Part shown: piece after piece, positions 26,337 to 33,931 of the stretch
Layout: each line of letters starts with the position of its first letter
Position numbering within the stretch: position 1 is the stretch's first letter
Source: Microbacterium sp. Leaf288
Lineage (GTDB): Bacteria > Actinomycetota > Actinomycetes > Actinomycetales > Microbacteriaceae
Direction: 5' to 3'
NCBI RefSeq assembly: GCF_001422925.1
Contig: NZ_LMNI01000012.1
Location: 248,345 to 312,344, forward strand
DNA: 64,000 bases
Translations under genes and position numbers: made by a program
The notes under the pieces: generated by a model
The model's input: the letters and a program-made list of their open reading frames with translations, nothing else
What the model was told of the DNA's origin: nothing
Databases searched by the model: none

Positions 26337-28001
26337 ATGGCTGCGACGGTGCCCACCGATCCCTCGAGCGACCCGGTGCGTCCGCTCGCCGTCCCGACGC
26401 CCCGCCCCCGCGGCGAGTGGGACGCCTGGGGGTCGGAGCCCGCGCGTCTGCCTACGGCCGCGAAGGCGATCGTCGCGACGCTGCTGCCGGGCAAGGCGCA
26501 CCCCGTTGCGCGCCGCACCGCGCCCGTCCTCACGCCCTCGCTGCTGCCCGACGGCGACCTCGCGGCACTGGCCGGCGTGGTCGGCGCCGACGCGGCGACG
26601 CGTGACGATGCGGTGCGCATGATGCACCTCGGGGGCAAGAGCACGCCCGACCTGCTGCGCCGCCGGCTCGACGACCTGCAGGCCGCTCCCGACGCGGTGG
26701 TCTCGCCCGCGGATCACTCCGAGGTCGCCGCCGTGCTCCGCGTGTGCGGCGAGCGCGGCATCGCCGTCGTGCCCTTCGGCGGGGGCACGTCGGTCGTAGG
26801 CGGCGTCGACCCCGTGCGCGGCGCGCAGCGCGCCGTGATCGCCCTCGACCTCAGCCGCACCGCGGCGCTCCTCGCGCTCGACGAGGTGGCGCTTCTCGCG
26901 ACGTTCGGCGCCGGCACGACCGGTCCTCAGGCCGAGGAGCTTCTCGGCACCCGCGGCTACACGCTCGGGCACTTCCCGCAGAGCTTCCTGTACGCCTCCC
27001 TCGGCGGGTACGCGGCGACGCGGTCGAGCGGCCAGGCCTCGCGCGGCTACGGCCGCTTCGACGACCTCGTCCACGCGCTGCGCGTCGCCACTCCGGCGGG
27101 AGACCTCGACCTCGGGCGCTCCCCCGCGAGCGCCGCCGGCCCCGACCTGCGCGAGCTGTTCCTGGGCTCGGAGGGCGCCTTCGGCGTCCTCACCGAGGTG
27201 ACCGTGCGGATCCGCCCGGTCCCCGCGGCGACCGCGTACCGCGCCTGGTCGTTCCCCGATTTCGCCGCGGGGGCGTCGGCGTTCCGCGAAGCCACGCAGC
27301 GCGGCATCCGTCCCACCGTCCTGCGGCTGAGCGACGAGACCGAGACGCGGGTGAACGCAGCGATGGGCGGGCACCTCACGCGGATGCGCGGATGCCTCGC
27401 CGTCGCCACCTTCGAGGGCGCGACGTCCGCCGAGGCCGAGGCGACACGCGATGCGCTCGACGCGGTCTTCCGCGCGCACGGCGCGACGTCGCGAGGTGAG
27501 GACCCGGCGCGGTCGTGGGAGCGCGGCCGCTTCGCCTCGCCCGCGCTGCGCGACACCCTCATGGACATCGGCGTCCTCGCCGAGACCCTCGAGACCGCGA
27601 CGACGTGGGCGAACCTGCCCGCCCTCAAGGCCGCGGTCACCGCCGCGCTCACCGCGAGCCTCGCCGCCGCAGGCACGAAGCCCCTCGTGCTGTGCCACAT
27701 CTCGCACGTGTACCCGGCGGGCGCGTCGCTCTACTTCACGGTGGTCGCCGCGCTCACCGACGATCCAGAGACCCAGTGGATGAGGGCGAAGGATGCCGCG
27801 TCCCGCGCGATCGGCGACGCCCACGGCACGATCACCCACCATCACGCCGTGGGGCGCGATCATCGGCCGTATCTCGAGGCCGAGATCGGACCCCTCGGCG
27901 TGCAGGTGCTGCGCGCGGTGAAGAACGTGCTCGACCCGCGCGGGATCATGAACCCCGGCGCACTGGTCGAACCGGCCGCCTCTGCGACGGAGCGCCCATG
28001 A
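26337..28001 (+). CDS. Alkyldihydroxyacetonephosphate synthase-like FAD-binding oxidase
   Basis: A 554-residue VAO-type flavoprotein. The FAD-binding PP-loop is in the N-terminal half (VVPFGGGTSVVGGVDP, about residues 142-157), with the GHFPQSFLYASLGGYAATRSSGQ segment. The C-terminal half carries the HHHAVGRDH motif characteristic of ADPS. True ADPS exchanges the acyl chain of acyl-DHAP for a fatty alcohol in ether lipid synthesis. The bacterial homologues (mycobacterial Rv2251 type) have no proven role. It overlaps the next gene, a diacylglycerol kinase, by 4 nt. Function as ether-lipid synthase is inferred. Confidence 0.82.
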   Translation: MAATVPTDPSSDPVRPLAVPTPRPRGEWDAWGSEPARLPTAAKAIVATLLPGKAHPVARRTAPVLTPSLLPDGDLAALAGVVGADAATRDDAVRMMHLGGKSTPDLLRRRLDDLQAAPDAVVSPADHSEVAAVLRVCGERGIAVVPFGGGTSVVGGVDPVRGAQRAVIALDLSRTAALLALDEVALLATFGAGTTGPQAEELLGTRGYTLGHFPQSFLYASLGGYAATRSSGQASRGYGRFDDLVHALRVATPAGDLDLGRSPASAAGPDLRELFLGSEGAFGVLTEVTVRIRPVPAATAYRAWSFPDFAAGASAFREATQRGIRPTVLRLSDETETRVNAAMGGHLTRMRGCLAVATFEGATSAEAEATRDALDAVFRAHGATSRGEDPARSWERGRFASPALRDTLMDIGVLAETLETATTWANLPALKAAVTAALTASLAAAGTKPLVLCHISHVYPAGASLYFTVVAALTDDPETQWMRAKDAASRAIGDAHGTITHHHAVGRDHRPYLEAEIGPLGVQVLRAVKNVLDPRGIMNPGALVEPAASATERP

Positions 28002-28903
28002 AGGTCGCGCTGCTCGTCAACCCCGCGGCGCGGGCAGGCGCCCACACCGGTGCCGCGACCAGCGCCGCCGAGCGCCTTCGCGCGCACGGCGTCCAGACGT
28101 CGATCCTGAGCGGTGGCAGCGCGGCGGAGTCGTCCGCACTCCTGCGGACCGCGATCGGGGTGGGCGTGGACGCGGTCGTCGTCGCCGGCGGCGACGGCAC
28201 CGTGAACCTCGCGATCCAGGAGGTCGCCGGCACCGGCATCCCGCTCGGCATCGTGCCGTCGGGCACCGGCAACGACTTCGCGGCGACGCTGGGGCTGCGC
28301 GAGCTCGACGCCACCGCGGCGGCCGACGCCATCGCCGCGGGCGTCACCCGGGCGATCGACCTGGCTCGCGTCACCCGCGAGGACGGATCGACGCGGTACT
28401 TCGGATCGGTGCTCGCGAGCGGGTTCGACTCCAAGGTCAACGACCGCGCCAACGCGATGCGCTGGCCGCGCGGCGGCTCGCGCTACAACATCGCGATCCT
28501 CGTCGAGTTCCTGACGCTCGCCGGCATCCCGTACGAGGTCGAGCTCGAACTCGCCGACGGCACGCGCGAACACGTGGGCGGCGACCTCGTGATGGCGACC
28601 GTCGGCAACGGGCGCACGTATGGCGGCGGCATCCCGATCTGTCCCGATGCCGACCCGGCCGACGGCCTGCTCGACGTCGTGCTCGTGCGTCCCGCCGGGA
28701 GACTGCGCCTGCTGCGGCTCCTCCCCCGGGTGTACAAGGGCACGCACGCGGGCGTGTCGGAGGTCGCGATGCGACGTGTGCGCTCGGTGCGGTTGTCGTC
28801 ACCGGGGGTCACGGCGTACGCCGACGGCGACCCGATCGGCGCGCTGCCTGTGACCGTCGACGTGGCGCCCGGCGCGCTCACGATCTTCACGCCCGCGGGG
28901 TGA
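27998..28903 (+). CDS. Diacylglycerol kinase-family lipid kinase
   Basis: A 301-residue lipid kinase of the DagK/YegS/sphingosine-kinase family. The ATP loop is VVVAGGDGTVNLAIQE (about residues 61-76), and GIVPSGTGNDFA and YGGGIPICPDADPADGLLDVV are the other conserved blocks. It would phosphorylate diacylglycerol to phosphatidic acid. Its mycobacterial counterpart Rv2252 has been linked to phosphatidylinositol mannoside synthesis. The ATG lies within the stop of the ADPS-like gene (ATGA), giving translational coupling. It converges with rsrA with only 17 nt between stops. Confidence 0.9.
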   Translation: MKVALLVNPAARAGAHTGAATSAAERLRAHGVQTSILSGGSAAESSALLRTAIGVGVDAVVVAGGDGTVNLAIQEVAGTGIPLGIVPSGTGNDFAATLGLRELDATAAADAIAAGVTRAIDLARVTREDGSTRYFGSVLASGFDSKVNDRANAMRWPRGGSRYNIAILVEFLTLAGIPYEVELELADGTREHVGGDLVMATVGNGRTYGGGIPICPDADPADGLLDVVLVRPAGRLRLLRLLPRVYKGTHAGVSEVAMRRVRSVRLSSPGVTAYADGDPIGALPVTVDVAPGALTIFTPAG

Positions 28904-28920
28904 CCCGGCGGGCAGCGGCG

Positions 28921-29163
28921 TCAGTGCGCCGCCTGGACCGCCCGCAGCTTGGCCAGCACCTGATCCCGCAGCTCTTCGGGCGCGCTCTCCTTGCACGCCC
29001 GGGCGAGCACCTCGGTCAGCGTGGTCGCGACGAGCGCCTCGTCGCGGCAGCCCTCGCAGTTGGCCAGGTGCTCGGCGATGTCGCTCTGCTCGGTCTTGCA
29101 GACCTCGTGGCGCAGGTACTCCTCCAGGTCGCGCCGCGCCTTCTCACAGCCGCAGTCGGTCAT
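28921..29163 (-). CDS. rsrA: Zinc-binding redox anti-sigma factor RsrA
   Basis: An 80-residue ZAS anti-sigma factor that holds SigR inactive under reducing conditions and releases it when its thiols are oxidised. Zinc ligands Cys6, His32, Cys36 and Cys39 keep exactly the spacing of Streptomyces RsrA (Cys11, His37, Cys41, Cys44). Its ATG overlaps the sigR stop by 4 nt, so sigma factor and anti-sigma factor are made in a coupled way. Actinobacteria of this type control mycothiol and thioredoxin genes with the pair. Confidence 0.93.
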   Translation of the reverse strand: MTDCGCEKARRDLEEYLRHEVCKTEQSDIAEHLANCEGCRDEALVATTLTEVLARACKESAPEELRDQVLAKLRAVQAAH

Positions 29164-29777
29164 TTCGTGCTCCTCGTGGCGGCGGGGGTGATGCCGCGCT
29201 CTTTTGCGTAGTCGGCCAGCAGTTCACGCAGCATCCGCCTGCCACGATGCAGACGGCTCATGACCGTGCCGATGGGGGTCTTCATGATGTCGGCGATCTC
29301 CTGGTAGGCGAAGCCCTCGACGTCGGCGAGGTACACCGCCAGCCGGAAGTCCTCCGGGATGGACTGCAGCGCGTCCTTCACGACCGACGCGGGCATGTGG
29401 TCGATCGCCTCGGCCTCGGCCGAGCGGGTGCTCGTCGCGGTGGTCGACTCGGCACCGCCGAGCTGCCAGTCCTCGAGGTCGTCGATCGTGCCCTGATACG
29501 GCTCGCGCTGCTTCTTGCGGTAGGTGTTGATATAGGTGTTCGTCAGGATGCGGTACAGCCACGCCTTGAGGTTGGTGCCCTGCGTGAAGGTCTTCCACGA
29601 GGCGAACGCCTTGACGAAGGTCTCCTGCACGAGATCAGCCGCATCGGCGGGGTTGCGGGTCATGCGCATGGCCGCGGCGTACAGCTGGTCCATGAAGGGC
29701 AGCGCCTGCTCTTCGAACTGCGCGCGGGGATCCTGATCGCGGTCCGCCTCGGCAGCCTGGTCGGTCGAGTCGCTCAT
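29160..29777 (-). CDS. sigR: ECF sigma factor SigR/SigH
   Basis: A 205-residue group IV sigma factor of the disulfide-stress type (SigR in Streptomyces, SigH in Mycobacterium). Region 2 contains [15 protein letters not shown] and [21 protein letters not shown]; region 4 has [33 protein letters not shown]. The acidic linker between them is family-like. ATG 29777 or the GTG at 29780 could be the start. TAGACT lies just upstream. I do not see a convincing SigR-type GGAAT/GTT promoter in front of the gene, so autoregulation cannot be claimed from this sequence. Confidence 0.92.
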   Translation of the reverse strand: MSDSTDQAAEADRDQDPRAQFEEQALPFMDQLYAAAMRMTRNPADAADLVQETFVKAFASWKTFTQGTNLKAWLYRILTNTYINTYRKKQREPYQGTIDDLEDWQLGGAESTTATSTRSAEAEAIDHMPASVVKDALQSIPEDFRLAVYLADVEGFAYQEIADIMKTPIGTVMSRLHRGRRMLRELLADYAKERGITPAATRSTK

Positions 29778-29785
29778 CACGCGCC

Positions 29786-29813
29786 AGTCTACGGCGGCCT
29801 GTTCCAGGCCGCC
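29786..29813 (-). promoter_or_regulatory. sigR promoter region: -10 TAGACT and a 9-bp inverted repeat
   Basis: On the minus strand TAGACT (29786-29791) ends 5 nt before GTG 29780 or 8 nt before ATG 29777. Directly upstream a perfect repeat pairs GGCGGCCTG (29793-29801) with CAGGCCGCC (29805-29813), sitting where RNA polymerase would bind between -10 and -35. It may be an operator. Confidence 0.4.
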
Positions 29814-29930
29814 TGAAAGAGGCGCGTCGCGCTCTGCGAGGAGGGGCGCCTCACGATCGAGACGCTCGAGGGTGGCGAACATCCGGCTCCGCTCAGTAGG
29901 TTGCTCCCGGCTCGTGCCCACCGGGTTCAG

Positions 29931-29936
29931 TAGGGT
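29931..29936 (+). promoter_or_regulatory. -10 box TAGGGT of aroA
   Basis: TAGGGT ends 8 nt before ATG 29945, close to the leaderless spacing seen elsewhere in the window. Confidence 0.4.
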
Positions 29937-29944
29937 AGAACCCG

Positions 29945-31318
29945 ATGACAGCCGACGCGTATTCCCCGCCCTCCGCGCCGATCGAGCGCGGCCCCTGGCC
30001 CGCGCCTGTCGCGGACGGAGCACTGCACGCCACGGTGACCGTCCCCGGGTCGAAATCGCTGACGAACCGGGAGCTGATCCTGGCCGCCCTCGCGGACGCC
30101 CCGAGCCGCCTGATCGCGCCGCTGCACTCCGACGACTCCGCCCGCATGATCGACGCGCTGCGCTCGCTCGGCGTCGGCATCGAGCTCGTCGAAGGCAACG
30201 GACTGTACGGCGACGACATCGAGGTGACACCGGTGTGGCCGCTGCGCGGCGACACCGTCGTGGACTGCGGGCAGGCGGGCACCGTCATGCGGTTCGTGGC
30301 CGGCCTCGGGGGCTTCGCCCGCGGCGACGTCACCCTCACGGCGCACGAGAGCGCGCTGCACCGCCCGATGGGCGCCATGATCACGGCGCTCCGCGACGTC
30401 GGCGTCGACATCGACGACGGCGGCCACTGGGCGCTCCCGTTCATCATCCGCGGCCACGGCCACGTCCGCGGCGGCGAGGTGACGATCGACGCCAGCGCGT
30501 CGAGCCAGTTCGTCTCCGGTCTCCTGCTCGCGGCGCCGCGCTTCGACGTCGGGCTGCAGCTGCGTCACGCCGGCGAGCGGCTGCCGAGCATCCCGCACAT
30601 CGACATGACCGTCGAAGCCCTCGGGCACCGCGGCGTGCACGTCGAGCGCCCAGGCGTGGGCGAGTGGATCGTGCCGGCCGGTCCGATCCGCGGCAAGGAC
30701 GTCGCGATCGAGCCCGACCTCTCGAACGCAGCGCCGTTCCTGGCTGCGGCCATGGTGGCCGGCGGTGCGGTGTCGGTCACCGGCTGGCCCGCGCACTCCA
30801 CCCAGCCGGGCGCGATGCTCACCGAGATCCTGTCGCTCATGGGCGCCCGCGTGGTGCGCCGCGGCGGCGCGCTCACCGTGACCGCCGGAGCCGGCATCCA
30901 GGGGGTCGATCTCGATCTGTCGGCCGCCGGCGAGCTGACGCCCACCATCTTCGCGCTCGCCGCCTTCGCGGACTCCCCCTCGACCCTGCACGGCATCGGT
31001 CACATCCGCGGCCACGAGACCGACCGCATCGCGGCGCTCGTCGCCGAGCTGCGCGGCCTCGGCGGCGAGGCCGAGGAGCTGCCCGACGGCATCCGCATCG
31101 TCCCCCGCCCTCTCCACGGCGGAACCTGGCACGCGTACCACGACCACCGCATGGCGACCACGGGCGCCCTGATCGGCCTGGCCGTGCCCGGGGTCGAGGT
31201 CGACGACATCGGCACGACCGCGAAGACCATGCCCGAGTTCCCGCAGATCTGGCAGCGGATGCTCGACGGCGAGCACGCCGACGGCGGGGTCTCCGAGGAG
31301 ACGATGCGCGTCTCGTGA
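29945..31318 (+). CDS. aroA: 3-phosphoshikimate 1-carboxyvinyltransferase (EPSP synthase)
   Basis: A 457-residue cytoplasmic enzyme joining PEP to shikimate-3-phosphate in the chorismate pathway. The N-terminal [18 protein letters not shown] binds shikimate-3-phosphate, [10 protein letters not shown] is the PEP loop, and [14 protein letters not shown] with the C-terminal [14 protein letters not shown] complete the two inverse domains. In CGQAGT the residue after the glycine-alanine loop start differs from the common GNAGT (Gln replaces Asn). Directly followed by rsgA, as in most actinobacteria. Confidence 0.95.
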   Translation: MTADAYSPPSAPIERGPWPAPVADGALHATVTVPGSKSLTNRELILAALADAPSRLIAPLHSDDSARMIDALRSLGVGIELVEGNGLYGDDIEVTPVWPLRGDTVVDCGQAGTVMRFVAGLGGFARGDVTLTAHESALHRPMGAMITALRDVGVDIDDGGHWALPFIIRGHGHVRGGEVTIDASASSQFVSGLLLAAPRFDVGLQLRHAGERLPSIPHIDMTVEALGHRGVHVERPGVGEWIVPAGPIRGKDVAIEPDLSNAAPFLAAAMVAGGAVSVTGWPAHSTQPGAMLTEILSLMGARVVRRGGALTVTAGAGIQGVDLDLSAAGELTPTIFALAAFADSPSTLHGIGHIRGHETDRIAALVAELRGLGGEAEELPDGIRIVPRPLHGGTWHAYHDHRMATTGALIGLAVPGVEVDDIGTTAKTMPEFPQIWQRMLDGEHADGGVSEETMRVS

Positions 31319-31401
31319 GAGGGCGCGTGGACACCTTCGCGGAGCGATCGGGATGACCAGCGTGAACCGATCCGGGATGACTCGATGAGCGGGACGACAC
31401 C

Positions 31402-32460
31402 GTGAGCTGGCTCGACGACCTCGACGACGACGAGCCGGAGTTCGACGAGGCCGACGTGCGCGTGCGGCCCAATCCGAAGGCCAACCGCCCCCGGACGAAA
31501 CGCCGCCCGGCCCACAGCGACGCCGAGATCGCGCGCGTGCTGGGCGTCGACCGCGGCCGGTACACCGTGCTGGTCGACGAGGACCTGCCGACCGAGCGCA
31601 CGGCGCTCGCCGCCCGGGCGCGCGAACTGCGCAAGACGCCGATCGTGACGGGCGACCGCGCTCGCGTCGTCGGCGACGCGTCGGGCGACGACGGCACACT
31701 GGGGCGCATCGTCGGCATCGAGGAGCGCACCTCGCTGCTCAGACGCAGCGCCGATGACACCGACCAGGTCGAGCGCGTGGTCGTCGCCAACGCCGACCAG
31801 ATGCTCGTCGTGGTCGCCGCGGCGGACCCCGAGCCGCGCCCGCGGCTCGTCGACCGCTACCTCGTCGCGGCGCTGGATGCCGGCATCCGCCCTCTCCTCG
31901 TCGTCACCAAGACCGACCTCGCCGACCCGGCGGAGTTCCTCGCGCACTTCGAAGGCCTCGACCTCGAGGTGTTCACGAGCGGGCGGGAGGAGATGCCGCT
32001 CGAGCGCGTCGGCGCGGCGCTCGTCGGCCACTCGACGGTCTTCGTCGGACACTCGGGCGTCGGCAAGTCGACGCTCGTCAACGCGCTCGTGCCCGATGCG
32101 AAGCGCGCCACCGGCCACGTCAACGTCGTGACCGGTCGTGGGCGGCACACATCCAGCTCGACCGTGTCGCTGCGCTACCGCGGCGAAGGCGGCAACGGCT
32201 GGGTCATCGACACCCCCGGCGTGCGTTCGTTCGGCCTCGGCCACGTCGATCCCGCGAACATCCTGCGGGCCTTCTCCGACCTCGACGCGATCGCCGAGGA
32301 GTGCCCTCGCGGGTGCACGCACCTCCCCGACGCGCCGGATTGCGCCATCGTCGAGGCCGTCGAGGAGGGCCGGCTGGGCCCCGGCGGCGCCGCCCGACTC
32401 GACTCACTGCAGCGACTGCTCGAGACGTTCGCCAAGAAGGGCCAGGAGCACGGCGCCTAG
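31402..32460 (+). CDS. rsgA: Ribosome small subunit-dependent GTPase A
   Basis: A 352-residue circularly permuted GTPase that checks late 30S maturation. An OB-fold is N-terminal. The GTPase motifs follow in permuted order: G4 TKTDL, G1 GHSGVGKS (about residues 215-222), and G3 DTPG. A C-terminal zinc finger has the CPRGCTH pattern with a further Cys in DAPDC. The N-terminal 30 residues are rich in Asp and then Arg/Lys. The GTG start at 31402 opens MSWLDDLDDDE. It lies 83 nt after aroA on the same strand and is probably co-transcribed. Its stop codon is part of the bcp -10 box. Confidence 0.93.
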   Translation: MSWLDDLDDDEPEFDEADVRVRPNPKANRPRTKRRPAHSDAEIARVLGVDRGRYTVLVDEDLPTERTALAARARELRKTPIVTGDRARVVGDASGDDGTLGRIVGIEERTSLLRRSADDTDQVERVVVANADQMLVVVAAADPEPRPRLVDRYLVAALDAGIRPLLVVTKTDLADPAEFLAHFEGLDLEVFTSGREEMPLERVGAALVGHSTVFVGHSGVGKSTLVNALVPDAKRATGHVNVVTGRGRHTSSSTVSLRYRGEGGNGWVIDTPGVRSFGLGHVDPANILRAFSDLDAIAEECPRGCTHLPDAPDCAIVEAVEEGRLGPGGAARLDSLQRLLETFAKKGQEHGA

Positions 32461-32463
32461 AGT
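32458..32463 (+). promoter_or_regulatory. -10 box TAGAGT of bcp inside the rsgA stop
   Basis: TAGAGT starts with the rsgA stop TAG and ends 6 nt before GTG 32470, so bcp can have its own leaderless transcript. Confidence 0.5.
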
Positions 32464-32469
32464 GGGACG

Positions 32470-32940
32470 GTGACCACGACACGCCTCGAACCCGGCTCCC
32501 TCGCCCCCGCCTTCACCCTCGTCGACCAGGACGAGCGGGCCGTGACGCTGAAGGACCTGCGGGGCGGGCGCGTGATCCTGTTCTTCTATCCGGCGGCGAT
32601 GACGCCCGGCTGCACCAAGGAGGCGTGCGACTTCCGCGACAGCCTCGCCCCGCTGCAGGCGGCCGGGTACACGGTGCTGGGCATCTCTCCCGACGAGCCC
32701 GAGAAGCTCCGCCGGTTCCGGGAGCGCGACGGCCTGACGTACGACCTGCTGAGCGATCCCGGCCACAAGGTGCTCGAGAAGTACGGCGCATGGGGCGAGA
32801 AGATGAACTACGGCAAGACCTTCATGGGCGTCATCCGCTCCACCTTCGTCATCGACGAGAAGGGCCGTCTCACGCACGCGCTGTACAACGTGCGCGCCAC
32901 CGGCCACGTCGCGCGCGTGCGGACGCTCCTGGGCGTCTAA
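32470..32940 (+). CDS. bcp: Thioredoxin-dependent thiol peroxidase (BCP/PrxQ)
   Basis: A 156-residue peroxiredoxin that reduces hydroperoxides with electrons from thioredoxin. The active site PGCTKEACDFRD carries both peroxidatic and resolving Cys five residues apart, the atypical two-Cys PrxQ arrangement. YPAAMTPG is a slight variant of the usual YPKxxTPG. The gene lies near the sigR/rsrA thiol-stress pair, but its own leaderless promoter is of the housekeeping type. It overlaps the convergent membrane protein gene by 4 nt at the stop codons. Confidence 0.93.
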   Translation: MTTTRLEPGSLAPAFTLVDQDERAVTLKDLRGGRVILFFYPAAMTPGCTKEACDFRDSLAPLQAAGYTVLGISPDEPEKLRRFRERDGLTYDLLSDPGHKVLEKYGAWGEKMNYGKTFMGVIRSTFVIDEKGRLTHALYNVRATGHVARVRTLLGV

Positions 32941-33362
32941 GCGCTGCCCGAAGCCTGCCCGTCGGCCTCCTCGTCGCGCTGCCGGCGCGCCGCCCGGCCG
33001 GCGTCGCGTACGGCGAGCACCAGGAGCACCAGGACGACCACGGCCGGGGCGGCGAGCGCGAGCGCCGCTGCGGGATCGGCGAACGCGCCCGTCGCCGCTC
33101 CGAGGGCCACCGCGAGGATCAGCAGCTGCGTGACGATGCCGCCCGAACGCCCCCACGACTGGCCGCGCCAGATGGCGAACGCGAAGGCGATGACCGCGGC
33201 AGCGGCGACGAGGGTCAGCACCGCCAGCGCGATCGCGCTCTCGATCGCGCCAGTGTCGCCCGAGGCGATCGCGACGATCTCGCGCACCGTGAGCGCGGCG
33301 AGCCCGAGTCCCTCGAGCCCGACCAGCACGGCGGCGATCCTTCCGGACAGGTTTGTCCGCAT
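32937..33362 (-). CDS. Four-helix membrane protein of unknown function
   Basis: A 141-residue protein with four clear hydrophobic helices (about residues 8-32, 44-66, 76-95 and 100-122) and a charged C-terminal tail (RRQRDEEADGQ). I do not recognise a named family beyond conserved actinobacterial membrane proteins often found next to bcp-type genes. ATG 33362 (MRTNLSGRI) is chosen because the frame upstream is Arg/Gly-rich and overlaps the whiB1 leader. Convergent with bcp, overlapping by 4 nt, and divergent from whiB1. Confidence 0.65.
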   Translation of the reverse strand: MRTNLSGRIAAVLVGLEGLGLAALTVREIVAIASGDTGAIESAIALAVLTLVAAAAVIAFAFAIWRGQSWGRSGGIVTQLLILAVALGAATGAFADPAAALALAAPAVVVLVLLVLAVRDAGRAARRQRDEEADGQASGSA

Positions 33363-33519
33363 TCTCCGTCGACTCCTTCTTCCACCGACAGCGGTTTGTG
33401 CGAACCCTCCACACCCCCTGGGGAACACTCAGCAAGTCCTACACAAACCCGCCGATGAACCCTTGATTCAGGTAAACCGCTATGGGACGATTGGTGAAGC
33501 CGTGTGCTCCCACAGCGAC

Positions 33520-33549
33520 GTGGGGCGAGATTCTTCTCGCACATCCCAC
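33520..33549 (+). promoter_or_regulatory. Hairpin in the whiB1 leader
   Basis: The 247 nt between the divergent membrane-protein gene and whiB1 hold no gene. GTGGG-GCGAGA (33520-33530) pairs with TCTCGC (33535-33540) and CCCAC (33545-33549). It lies 60 nt upstream of the whiB1 ATG and could be a leader hairpin or operator. I could not place a convincing -10/-35 pair. Confidence 0.4.
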
Positions 33550-33609
33550 AGGGTACCGGACCCGAACCGGGCCCTTATTCCCCACCCCTCTGTCACAAGG
33601 AGCACCACC

Positions 33610-33858
33610 ATGGACTGGCGCGACAAGGCCGCCTGCCTGACCGTCGACCCCGAACTGTTCTTCCCCGTCGGGAACACCGGTCCGGCCGTCGATCAGATCG
33701 AGAAGGCCAAGTCGGTGTGCGCACGCTGCACCGTCACCGAGATCTGCCTGCAGTACGCCCTCGAGACCGGTCAGGACTCGGGCGTGTGGGGCGGTCTCTC
33801 CGAGGACGAGCGCCGCGCGCTCAAGCGCCGCGCCGCCCGCGCGCGCCGCGCCTCATAG
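33610..33858 (+). CDS. whiB1: WhiB1-type iron-sulfur transcriptional regulator
   Basis: An 82-residue WhiB protein. Cys9, Cys37, Cys40 and Cys46 are at the same positions as in mycobacterial WhiB1 and bind a [4Fe-4S] cluster. The GVWGG turn and a basic C-terminus (RRALKRRAARARR) contact DNA. PELFFPVGN is shared with WhiB1. In mycobacteria the protein is essential, reacts with nitric oxide and binds the housekeeping sigma factor. A ribosome binding site (AAGGAG) precedes the ATG. Its convergent neighbour pdtaS is also the neighbour in Mycobacterium (Rv3219/Rv3220c), which supports the assignment. Confidence 0.92.
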   Translation: MDWRDKAACLTVDPELFFPVGNTGPAVDQIEKAKSVCARCTVTEICLQYALETGQDSGVWGGLSEDERRALKRRAARARRAS

Positions 33859-33871
33859 CGAGAACCTGCAG

Positions 33872-33904
33872 AGAACGGATGCCGCATCCCGCGGCATCCG
33901 TTCT
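33872..33904. terminator. 14-bp perfect hairpin between whiB1 and pdtaS
   Basis: Arms 33872-33885 and 33891-33904 are perfect with a 5 nt loop. Each arm has one GGATGCC word, head to head. Both flanking genes end here, so it is probably a two-way terminator. Confidence 0.65.
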
Positions 33905-33931
33905 GCATGTCGCAGGATGAGCGCGTGAGAC

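Noticed and set aside
29778-29900. SigR autoregulatory promoter (GGAAC before sigR)
   Set aside because: A GGAAC occurs, but no GTT lies 16-19 nt downstream, so the match is not credible.
33463-33486. TTGATT and TATGGG as whiB1 promoter
   Set aside because: The spacing is only 12 nt, too short for a sigma-70 type promoter.
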